From Astropecten irregularis (taxonomy: Eukaryota > Echinodermata > Asteroidea > Paxillosida > Astropectinidae), in assembly GCA_963971285.1 (NCBI GenBank), contig OZ020250.1:9160499-9224498 (forward strand): a stretch of 64,000 bases of DNA, given 5' to 3'. Position numbers and translations under genes: made by a program. The notes beneath the pieces are model-generated. The model saw only the letters and a program-made list of their open reading frames with translations, was not told the DNA's origin and did no database searches. Shown piece after piece: positions 39,201 through 57,409 of this stretch; within the stretch, counting starts at the first letter, position 1, and each line of letters opens with the position of its first letter.

Positions 39201-41701
39201 ACTTAATATTAATCGTTGGACTTATAGTGCATTGCAGTTCTACGTATGATACGATGGGACATCCTTCGTAACTCGAGTTACGATCAATCGTAGGGCTTTC
39301 TGAAATCGTTCCCTGGAGAGATGAGCCGTTTGTTACTACACTTGTAATGTTTCGGCTTTTCACAATGAGTGTAATTAATCCTGCATTGACTCTGTGCTTT
39401 GTGTTGTTTGTATCACTTGATTAACAGATCTGAAGCATTTTCAACCAATCTATAGCTGTACGGAGGGTGTTGTTGGAATGAACCTTTGGAATGATGGTAG
39501 TCCAGGGCGGTATGTCATTCTTCCCAACGAGGTCCTAGTGGAGTTCATTCCCGAGGATTACAGGTATTTGAGTCAGTGGTAAACACGGTCATGTCGAGAG
39601 AAAAAGTGAACGATAGGGAAGTCCTATTATAGATCAAACTGTGAGATCACTGGTGTCTGCATCTTACGCAACGAATGTTAATGTGTGCCCTTAAAAAGGC
39701 AGAAGTGGGGCACACCAAAACGTAATCGTGGAAGGTTTAATTGAAGGTACAAGAGTGCGAGAGGTTGGCAGAGGAACGCAAAAGAACTGCTGACAAGCAG
39801 AGGGTGACCCATGGTGGCAAACCTTCGCTTGGAACTTTGCTCAAGTTGAAGACGGCACATGGTGGTGTTAATGATGATGACGGTCACTGAGATGACTGAC
39901 ATTTTTTATAGGCCTATCCATTTCTCTCACACGTATGTTTCCACAATGTTGTCATTGCCCTGCCATCAGCGAGCTTCTGTAGCAACTTAAACAAAATCTG
40001 CCAGACGTTTTGTGTCTAACCATCCATTTCTCTTCCTCTTCATTCAGTGGCGAGGAAAACCCAGACACGCTGCTCATCGATGAGGTCGAGGTTGGCAAAC
40101 GCTACGAGATAGTAATGACTGCCCCGTCGGGATTTTACCGGTATCGTGTGGGTGACGTCGTCGAGGTTGTCGACTTCCACCAGAAGTGTCCCGTGATCCA
40201 AATGAAATACAGGTTTGACTGTCCAATTCAGTGTAATTGTGCCAACAATTTAGCACATGTATATTGTATCATATTAAATGTTTTAATTTAATGTTTTAAT
40301 TTTCCACATTATACAGGACTGGCGAGCTTTTGAATTTACGCAGTGAAAAGATAGACAAGCTTGTTGTGGACAAAGCTGTACAGGAGAGCTTGACGGCTTG
40401 GCTGGATGCAAGACTAGTCGATTGGACATGCGCAGAGAGTACAATCATGTATGAAGATAGCGACGGTAAGCGAATTTGGTAACTTGATATGAAATCAGTC
40501 TTGACCTTAATACTCGGCACAATGGTGTAATTTAGCATTTATCTGTGAAATCAAACCGCCTATCTTCCATTGGAAAACCATCCTAAGAATAATTACAGTA
40601 CTTCGATGTTCAATCAAGTAAATCTTAAAAAAAAACCTAGTCATACTGTTGTCTGTGAGAATGGCAACTCCCATTTTTATTTTTATTTTCGAAATTGCTG
40701 GAGCATGAACTAGAAGGCGCATGACAGCACCTGGCCAATAATTACCAGAGGGAGTCGAAACACTTGACAACAGTCTAGTTTTACTCTGTGAATCATTCCC
40801 TTTCATTTCAGCTGCTGAATATGACATGTTCTACCTACTCTTTGTTGAATTGGAGTCAGAGTCAGATGTGCTTTTGTCAGCGGAGCAGAAATCTATGGTA
40901 GGATTTTGCGTATTCATCAGTCATTAAAGGAATGGTACAGAATTGGTAAGACAAAATACACTTCAAGATCACAGATTCACATAAAACTTACACAGTATAA
41001 TGGCGATGATAGGAGAAAACATCCCATGTTTTTGTCTGAAATGCCATATTGTTGAGAAATAAATGAAACTATTTTTCCGATTGGAATAAATCGCTTCGAA
41101 GCGTTTTATTATGAACGCATAATATCGTTGAAATGTGTAAACGGGTTTTCACAATTTTCTCGTGACCCCGATGGCTGATTGACCTCAAACTTCTACAGGT
41201 TTGTCAGTTAAGGCATATGATGGATTACATAATGTGCTTTCACTGTGTGTCAGCAACGGTTTTGTTGCAAAAACCAGTTCTGTACCATCCCTTTAAGTGC
41301 GTCATTTGGCCAGTCAAAGTTCCAAAACGTCGGATCATCTTGAGGCTTTTCTTTAAAGACGAATTGTAGGTCTAGGCTAACATGTTTAATCAATAATGTA
41401 TCATTTCACTTTAACCTTAATAAATACTTCACTTTGCTCGGTCCTTGATTTTTACCTTTGAATGTATCTATCGCTTACCCAGTTCGACAAATCCCTGCGC
41501 AAACAGCACGAGATCTACGACAACTACCGCCAGGCTGGCACCATCTGCGAGGCACGGGTGTTTCTCGTTGCTCCAGGCTCCTTCCAGAGATTGAAAGAGT
41601 TCATCATAGCGACCTCTACGGCCAGTTATAACCAGTTCAAGATGCCCAAGAAGCTTCGAACCAAGGCTACACTGGATCTCATGATGAAGAACGTCATTTA
41701 A
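36229..41701 (+). CDS. GHDC-like: GH3 domain-containing protein, copy 3 (GHDC-like), 639 aa
   Basis: Exons: 36229-36349, 37924-38967, 39428-39563, 40048-40212, 40317-40465, 40812-40897, 41483-41701; every exon has the same length as in copy 1 and the total is 640 codons. Residues 1-40 start MAASWTTRF and differ clearly from copies 1 and 2, while the beginning and end of exon 2 are nearly identical to them. Motif I ISSGTTGKGK, motif II YSCTEG and motif III YRYRVGDVVE are intact. Residues about 183-265 (DNA 38350-38590) are the most different part relative to copies 1 and 2. Introns 3-6 are recognisable inverted copies of the copy 2 introns. Intron 1 carries a TACTCG-rich element ending about 12 bp before exon 2, and intron 6 a 370-bp TTAA-flanked element. 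Probably membrane-anchored; substrate unknown. Confidence 0.93.
37322..37912. repeat. TACTCG-rich inverted-repeat element next to exon 2 of GH3 copy 3
   Basis: Both ends are built from GTACTCG/CGAGTAC words (AGTACTCGTACTCGTACTCG on the left; CTCGGACTCGG...GAGTACTCTGTACTC on the right) with AT-rich DNA between. It is absent from the same position in copies 1 and 2, whose first introns are under 300 bp. Confidence 0.6.
39172..39315. repeat. MITE, CAGGGGTCGATTTCACC family
   Basis: CAGGGGTAGATTTCACCAAA at the left and GAAATCGTTCCCTG at the right. A relative lies at 44912-45038. In intron 2 of GH3 copy 3. Confidence 0.7.
40924..41296. repeat. TTAA-flanked MITE, family D, with paralogous empty sites
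   Basis: Between two TTAA copies the element begins AGGAATGGTACAGAATTGG and ends CCAGTTCTGTACCATCCCT. The matching intron in GH3 copies 1 and 2 has a single TTAA at this point followed by GTGCGTCAT, so the 4-bp duplication is directly visible. An inner TCGCTTCGAAGCG palindrome is present. Confidence 0.9.
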
Positions 41702-41965
41702 AGGGTTCATGCAGTGTTTTTTTTTTTTTCAGTCAGGTGAGGGGGCTAACGTTTTCAAATGATATTGAATAGTATTGGCTGGTTTCCACCTATACAATTC
41801 AATTGGGGTATTTACTCCTAGAAAACAAGTAGACAAGAGATAACTTTAAATGTTTAGGTTATTATTTTTATTTGGGAAATAGAATTATGCGAATAAGGTT
41901 TGCCCTTCTTCACAGATGTATATGTGTATCAGCACGGCATACCTAATGTAAGTTGAAAAAAGAAA

Positions 41966-42052
41966 ATCATGCCCTGGCTCAGATGGGATTCGAACCCTCA
42001 ACCTCCTGTTTACTAGTGCAGATGTCATACCACTAGACTACCAAACTATAGC
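41966..42052 (-). mobile_element. tRNA-like SINE head
   Basis: On the minus strand TGGTAGTCTAGTGG (A box) and GGGTTCGAATCCC (B box) are present. The T stem and acceptor stem pair poorly, so this is a SINE head or tRNA pseudogene, not a working tRNA. Confidence 0.6.
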
Positions 42053-42189
42053 TGGTGACAGTAGGGAAAATCGAATTCAATATCCTGGCTGGTACCGAAA
42101 TCAATCATCAGTAATTAATGATTTTCGTCGGGGAGTTCAAGGAAATATGCAAATTAGGCTTGTCTAGGTTGATGAAATGGATCACGCCT

Positions 42190-42455
42190 GGGACCAATTT
42201 CATTAAGCACAAAAATGTGCTTAAGCATGAAAAGTTTTCCTTGATCAAACAGGATTACCAACCAAATTTGTATGTGATGTTTACTGATTTTGACTTGTAT
42301 TTGGCCATTGTTTGCTGAGCATATACATTCACAATGAGTCTTGTTCTGGCACACTAATTATATTATTATTAATTTTATTAAGGTTTTTGGTGCTTAAACA
42401 AATGTTGGTGCTCAAGCAAATTTTAGTGCTTAAGCAGCTCTATGACATTGGTCCC
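42190..42455. repeat. MITE, GGGACCAATTTCAT ends
   Basis: GGGACCAATTTCATTAAGCA and TATGACATTGGTCCC are inverted ends; the interior repeats TGCTTAAGCA words. The rest of 42460-43700 shows no gene or repeat that I can support. Confidence 0.65.
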
Positions 42456-43714
42456 TGTTTGTTTAAAAAAAATAACAAAATGGCACATTATATATTAAGA
42501 AAAATCAACAGAAAGGTAATAAATGTACTGTATATATTGTATAAAACATTTAACCTTTTATTTTCCAATTAGTAAATTCTTACAAGCATAATTACATACA
42601 GTCAAGTCGAATAACAACTACTAACTTTTAATATTCAGGTTTTACTATTACATTATACTGCTGGGATGATTGATTGTCATTTTAAAACAATGGCAATTTC
42701 AAGTACAAAACACGAATTCCGTTTGCCAGTCAAAGAGAAAGAAAGCATTTCTAAAGGAGGCACACAATGTTCATGCATAATGGCAAAGGTATAAAGCATT
42801 TTAAATCCATATACACTGTAAACATTGGATGGTGTGGGTTGGTATCCCACCACTGCCACCAAATAAACCAATGACCCTGCACCAAGAAGTTCTTGTACAC
42901 TCTACCCTGTTCAATGGACCAGACATCTAATCATGTCCGACGGTACAACTTACACACAAGTTTTACAGAATCAAAAGCCTACTTGTACATAAGAACAGAC
43001 TCCCAACAGCAATTTCCTTCACACACACAGAAATATAACCTTGCATTCAAACTGCAAATTGCATTATGTATCTTTTTGTGCAAAAAAAGTGGTTGATAAG
43101 GCATTGTGACATTACACTTTTTAACTGCACTTGACAGTGCTCTGTGAATACAATACAATCAAGGATACGAAATTTGCACCAGGCGTTTTGCTATGATCAA
43201 CTAATTAATGATAAATGCCAGCATTTTATTATTCGGATCGACATGTTTTTTTTTTTATCAATTCCTCTGCATGTTTCCTTTGAAGGAATAGATAATCACC
43301 GGTGTGAGTTTTTGTTTTCAAAAAGTTCAATGTATGATGTAGTCTTAAATGTTACTCATAAAAGCCAAGGTTTCAGCAAACACAAATCAAATACTGTAAT
43401 CTTTCTTGTACCAGTGTCGACCACAGACCATAACTCACATAAATACCAAACTTAAATACAGATAACTTAGAGAAGGCTATTATACGTAAACCACTTTTAG
43501 GACCTTGTAAATTTTCAAAAATAAGAAGCGGAACATGTTTTACTTCACAATCTACCCTGAACACTAATGAAGCACTGTCTGGATACTCCAGATAACAAAA
43601 ACGCTGCAGATTTGTTTTTCAAGAACATCCTATGGTTGACCTGGTCAATCCTGTATTAAACATTTATTTATGTTAATTTATGGTCCCATTGGAATTTGAC
43701 CTTAGGTCTAGCTA

Positions 43715-43912
43715 TGAGGGTTTACGAAGAGGCTCGGTCTCAGGCTCAGTCATCCATAAGCTGTAATGATAAGTTTTCCATTGAAGATGAAGCTCTGTTT
43801 TCCTTTCCATACCAGAGAATCAACTTCCAAACCGCAGCCAGAAGCCTTTATTTGGATAACATTTTTAAAGAATGGCTTCAGGAAATGGAGCCGGCCCCAT
43901 GAGCCTCAATGC
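43715..43912. repeat. Diverged GGGCGTTTTCGAAACGGAGG-family element
   Basis: Shares GAGGCTCGGTCTCAGGCTC, CCATTGAAGATGAAGCTCTG and AGAGAATC words with the copy at 10030; the ends are eroded. 43913-44900 shows nothing more. Confidence 0.55.
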
Positions 43913-44911
43913 AAGCTGTATTGTCTGTATTCCATGGGTCCCTCAGTACAGTATTTATTAATAATATAATATACACGTAATTCGCACTTGAAACTGGCTA
44001 ATTCAGCAATCACCACACTGTGCATGCCTGTAATTATTCAAGGTCTATGGCTTCAAGTAATTCTTCATGAGCCAGCGCAATTTATTTTTACAGAGCTGCT
44101 AAGCATGAAAACGTTTCACTAAGCAAATGTGGGTTACCAATCTACATTCCACATTAACATATCCTGCATTACCTGGTACCCTACTACTTTCTGCTTAGCA
44201 ACTCATTCTCCTGCTTAATAACGACTTCTGAGAATGAAAACAGACACATAATCTGTCTAGAGGAAAGATTGCTGGATATTCCCAGTCCAACATACAGTTT
44301 GCAGTGGCCTAGGATTTCTACATCTGAATTCACTTCCAAATACATGTAACAATCTTACTTAAGGGAAAACTCTGTGTCCCGTAACCAGCAGCAGTTCAAA
44401 AGGAAAGAAAGTTATAAAGACAGAAAATAACCCTACAAATAATCATAAATTCACACAGAAGATTCCCTCCTAAATAGTTTCCCTCCAAAAGTACTGAAAA
44501 GGTTGCACATCTTTGAGATGGATGAAAGGACAGGGCAGACGACAAATCCACTACTGACAAAATGTTGCATTATTCGACAACAATCAAAAACAAAACGAAA
44601 GCAAGGAAATTTCCAAAAAAAAATTATCATCTTTCCCTTCTAGCAACTGAGATGGGTCATTCCTTGTACAACTGCTCTCGTTGGAGAGGGGCATAAAACT
44701 GTTCGTATCAAAATCTAGATTTAGACACACGGAACACCGATAAACTTATTATTAGCGGGGGGACTTTTTTGGTCACATCTTTAGTTGTCAAACACCAACC
44801 ACCACATGTTTTTTACATTGGATGCTACAAATTCTGCTTGAAGGGTGAGATTCAATTTGAATTTTGGGGATGACATATCTTGAGACAAATCTGATACAAA
44901 ATTTAGACGAT

Positions 44912-45038
44912 CCTGGGGTCAATATCACAGTGCCCTACGATCAATCGAAAAGTATAACCCATCATATCTCACGTAGAGCTCATCACAAGTCCTACGATTG
45001 ATAAGAAGTTACAATGAGTTTGGTGAAATCGACCCCTG
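44912..45038. repeat. MITE, CAGGGGTCGATTTCACC family (second copy)
   Basis: CTGGGGTCAATATCACAG at the left, GGTGAAATCGACCCCTG at the right. Downstream of the cathepsin L stop. Confidence 0.65.
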
Positions 45039-45375
45039 AACGATTCACAAAATGAAAAATAGATCTGAAAGAATTCTGGCGAGTCAATATTCTCTCCCTA
45101 ACAATTCCCGAGAGAAACAGCAACTGCTGCCTTTTAAGTAGCATTGTCAAGGACTATAAGTTATTGCCGGAAGGAATGATCCAAATTCATGTGCTATTAA
45201 TTCTTGAGCAAAATATTTCATTTATTAAATTTAGATTTTTAATAATGGGCACCTGTTCTCAAATGTTCACTTCGCAATTTTTTTCACCTAGTAGCATAAA
45301 GAGATCAGCTTTCTGGAGAAGGCGTGGCATAGGGCCTAGAGTTTTGGAGAGATGGGGAAGGCTCTGTGGCATTCC

Positions 45376-53024
<7,649 letters not shown>

Positions 53025-53500
53025 GATGATTGAACTTGTCAGTTGTAAGGTCGACTGCACAACAATTTATAAAAATTAAAATGAAAGAATGGCAAATAAA
53101 CTTCTTTTTCTTTTATAAATTTGTGGATGGACTATGAATTCGTCTTGAGACACCAACTATAATCTGATTTGTGAATACTAATTGGTATAAAATAAGACAG
53201 AATTTCGAAGTTGAATTTGACCTCAGCTTGCCTTGGTCGACGTCGTGCACTCGAACTCGAAGTGATGAACAGAAAAGTGAACAATTTGTTTTCCCCAGTC
53301 CAGAGTTAATCATATTTCTAAGTTCAACGCTGCTCTAAATATAATAATTAATATAATCGTCTTAAGACTGATGATTGTATGTAAACTAAACTTCAAAGAT
53401 GGGAATAACATCTGTGGAATTCTTTTCAAGAGATGACAGTAAACTTACCTTCTAAACTTCGCTTGAATCTCTCTAAACGCAACCAATACCAACCGTGTCA
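53025..53500 (-). promoter_or_regulatory. 5' leader of cathepsin L with probable untranslated first exon
   Basis: On the minus strand a good donor (GAAG then GTAAGT) ends a possible noncoding exon at 53449, and an acceptor (TTGTGCAG) opens the first coding exon at 53054, 30 nt before the ATG. Alternatively TATAAA on the minus strand (plus 53066-53071) could serve a start within this intron. The two readings conflict; the spliced leader fits usual TATA spacing better. Confidence 0.4.
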
Positions 53501-54340
53501 CGTAACACAATAATGCTGAATGAACTATGCACCTGCACTACACGTACACAATGCAATTTGTATGTTGACAGAAAGTCTCGTGACTTGCCTGTGGTCTGGT
53601 TCACAGTGTCCTTCTCATTACAATACGTAAGGGATGGGTGCCACCAGACTATAGTGGTTCAGCTTTCACGTGACTTGTTTTATCCTGAAAACTGGCTACG
53701 TCATCATCGGTCACACTGCTGCCCACGTGATGCATAATGTAACATCACTTTGCCATTCACTTCGACCTCGGTTTTCAACGGGGCCCACATCCATGCGGGA
53801 CACCATGCATAATAAAGCTTTTGTATCATAAAAAAAAATTACAAAAGAGATAAAAGTTGACTCAGGGGCTAACAATCTGCCAAGTTTGCATATTATGGTT
53901 CGATCATGACAAAGCAACCACCCACACAGAATAAAGCAATACATGTACCTGGAGTTATGTTCTCAAACTTTTCAAGATATGGGTTTGATTGCTTTGATCC
54001 GGGTCCAAACCCGCCGCGATGTTTTTGGACATTGTGAAAGACCGTTGCGTGGCTGTGAAGGGTCCGACTACTTCATGTGTGAATGAAGTTGTATTATTAG
54101 CTAGGAAATTGAAACTACTTTTTGTTTCTCTGTCACTTTTTTCATGGGGGGGGGATCATCGCGTCAAATTCAAATTTCCGGTCCTGAATTTCGTTCACGG
54201 GCATCTCTTGAAAAGAACTCCACAGAATGTTATCCACCTTTAATTTCCATGACATTATGTCAGTGTTTGTTTAGACAATAATACGATTAGAGCGCACTGA
54301 ATACGGGCAGCCGCTTACTAAAATAATGTTATTTTTGCAT

Positions 54341-55160
54341 TAAGGTAGTCATGAATGATCATACTTTGGTTTTTATCAAAGAAATACAGATTCATGGGCA
54401 AAAATATCAAGAGTAACAGTCATCTGTGAAAATTTCAGTCCCATGATAATTATGGTGCCCACTTTTTGAGAAAACAGTGAACTTCAGCCACGGTATTTCT
54501 TTAGTCTTCATAAAGGTAGTATCATACATTGGTATTTGTCAAAGAAATGCAGATTCATGGGCAATGAAATATCAAGGGAAATACAATAATAGTCATCTGT
54601 GAAAATTTCAGTCCCACACGGTGCCAACTTTTTGAGAAAACAGTGAAAAAAGGTCACGGTATTTCTGAAGTCTTTTCTATTTTATTTTTGATCTTTTAAA
54701 AGATCCAAAAAAAAATCGGTCGTTGTTTTACTAATTGCTTGATAAATACACCATTTCAGGCGGAACATTTTGAACAGTATGTTTCTACCACCACCATCTT
54801 CACGCCCTGTAAGTTATAGGTTATGTGAACATTTCTGTTTTGGTGTCTTACCAAAGTATGATACTACCTTTAAGATTTTCGGTCGTCGGTTGTTTTACTA
54901 ATTTCTGGTTATACAGCATTGCAGGCGGAAAAATTTTAATGGCATTTTTGTACCACCACCATCTTTATACCATGTAAGTTTTACCTAAATCTGTGTGAAC
55001 ATTTCTGTTTTGGAATTTTGGTGTCTGTGACCAAAGAATGATACTTTTCATCGTTACTGTCTTTTTTATCTTTAAAAGATCGAAATTGTTTTTGGTCATC
55101 GATTTTACTCTTTTCTCGATAAATACAGCATTTCATGCAGAAAAACTTTAACGGTACACT
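54341..55160 (+). repeat. Nested family B MITEs
   Basis: A left half (54341-54511) and a right half (54874-55042) of one family B copy surround a complete copy at 54511-54874 that ends CTACCTTTAA. A further partial copy lies at 55048-55155. 53500-54340 shows no gene. Confidence 0.7.
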
Positions 55161-55424
55161 GTAAAATCGATTTGCACCTCTTGCACATAACATCCATCAC
55201 CTTTTTGTCCCGAAAAAACTGTCACATGAGGTGCTTCCTATTGAGCATTTGAGGCGCTTCAGGTGCTCAATATTTAGCACATAACCGACACATATTACTG
55301 ATTTTAATCCATCGCCAATTTGTCCCAAAAAAACTGGCACAGCAAGCACCTGAAGTGCTTCAACTGAAGGATCTGTGTCTTGCTGTGCACCTGAGCTGCA
55401 AGAAAGTCAAGATGGACACATCAT

Positions 55425-57364
55425 TTCAAAGTAACAAGATATCTTTATTAAACAAACAGTTAAAACAGTTCCAACAGTTCAATGTACACTGTCACTCTCA
55501 ACATCTAGTAATTATACAACAGGTAATGTGATAAAGGCAGCCCTTTCAGTGCAAATTGTGTGTTTGTTTGGAAGGTTGGCTTGTAAAAAAAAATCGCAAA
55601 CACAAGTCAAATCAAACCAATCATCTTAAAATTTGTTTAAGATGATTAAAATCACCTTCCAAAGCATCAACTTGATGCTCTACTGTAGCTTTTTCAAATT
55701 GTTTTATAATAATGTATCTGATGAAGTAGTTGTTGGTAACAACTTGTTACTACGAAAGCTTCAGCCCATGTACGGATTCCTCCAGTTAGTCTTTACGTGC
55801 TACCTTTATTTTCTTCATCAATTTAAAGTGGAAGATAAAAAGGAAACCAGAAAATGATACAATAATATAAACCTATAAAATATGTAATGGTTCGGTCTTA
55901 GATTGGACATCTCAATTGTCATTGTATACGCTTGCTTCTTCTGGCAATCTGTATTATAACTAGAGATGGAAGTATCCTTATTGTCCTGTTTTTCATTTTA
56001 AGGAGGATATTCTCACTTTTGTAACTAATACTTGAATTGATGTATGAGAAGGTTATAGATTTAATTACATCAAATGAACATCAATTAAATACAGTGTTAG
56101 GCCCAATGCTATACAAAGCAGTTAACAGGCAATTAGTTCCATTGTAAGTTCCATGACTGGCATACCAAAGCTTGTCAGGTGGAGTGATGTTGGGTTGTTA
56201 GTCTCCTCCACTGTCGCAATGAGAATCGGTGCCTTGGAAGACGTCACTGGCTTGTCAAATACATTTGACGACTTCTTCATCTTCAAAGAGAAAAAAAATG
56301 ATATAATGCAATGGTGAGATATTGCAAAGCTTAATATTGCTAAAGAAGAACTTCATGATTTGGGATCTTTATCTGTTTATATCATGCAATACAGTCAGTT
56401 TCTGAATAGTGAATTTTTTAGTTGTCTTTGGTGGGTGATTTGCTTAAAATAACTTACCTCAAGTTGATCACTCTTGCTTTATAGTAGACGTTCTCTTGTT
56501 TAGTGGCAACTTCATCTTCAACACTTTCAGCTCATCCTGTTTTCATACAAACAAAATACAATTCTATTCTAAAACATTCACCATTCATTTTTCACAAAAA
56601 AATAGGTGGTAATGATGCCATTGAACTTAATAATATGGCTATATTCCTTCCTCCATGGATAGTTGTAGTAGGCCTAGTTAATGCAGTATGAGTACCATGA
56701 CCATGACTTGTAATTGTAACAAATACATTTGCCCTTTAATGGGTTTCACTGTTCACATCAATAATGTGTAACGTTACATGTCTGGTTTGAAGAACTTTAA
56801 TGTAAGGTTTGTAGGCCTAAGCCTACTTGAACTTTGAAGTGTGTATAATCATGATTATTTATAGGCCTACCGATGCAAGGTACTGTACTTGGCCTGTAAC
56901 ATTACTCAGTAGGCCTTAGCCGTATTGTATTGGCCTAGGCTAGGCCTATTGATTATTCAAGATGTTCACTCACAGTAAAACAGGGACTAAACCTAGCCCA
57001 AATAGTGACCTGTAAAAGTAACATAAAACGGGATAATGTTCCCTAACGGTACCTTTGAAGTTATCAATGTCATCTACTTCCCCTGCTGCATGGCATCAAT
57101 TCATTCTTCGTTGTCCATATGATGTAAATCCGTCGTTTTTGTTTTGATTTCACCAATCGACGTTGACATACGCGTGATGACAATATGTACAAGCTGCAAT
57201 GGCGTCTCTACAGTCAGTGTTGTTGTATAGTACGCAATGAAACTTGAAAACCCACAGCGTATAATGAATACGCGTACGGTCGTACAGTATGTGTACACAA
57301 AACACTCACCCACGACACAAAGTTTACGCGCGTAGATGTGCTGATCTTGGATGTCTGCCAACAA
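55425..57364 (-). ncRNA. Possible spliced transcript without a convincing reading frame
   Basis: Minus-strand signals line up: a donor after 57053 (CAAAG then GTACC), an exon 56536-56458 with acceptor AAAACAG and strong donor GTAAGT, a last exon opening at 56280 after TTTGAAG, and AATAAA (plus TTTATT 55444-55449). Joining these exons gives only short frames (longest about 29 codons across exons 1 and 2), so this is either noncoding or a misread. The open minus-strand frame at 57101-57364 matches nothing I recognise. Plus-strand 55160-55420 holds a diverged direct duplication (TTTGTCCC then AAAAAACT, and GTGCTTC, each twice). Confidence 0.25.
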
Positions 57365-57409
57365 AAGTCATTATTTGGAAACAAGTTCGCTGCGCACAGT
57401 ACAACTAAC

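Noticed and set aside
41966-42052. A functional tRNA gene
   Set aside because: A and B boxes are present but the stems do not pair well, so it is a SINE head or pseudogene.
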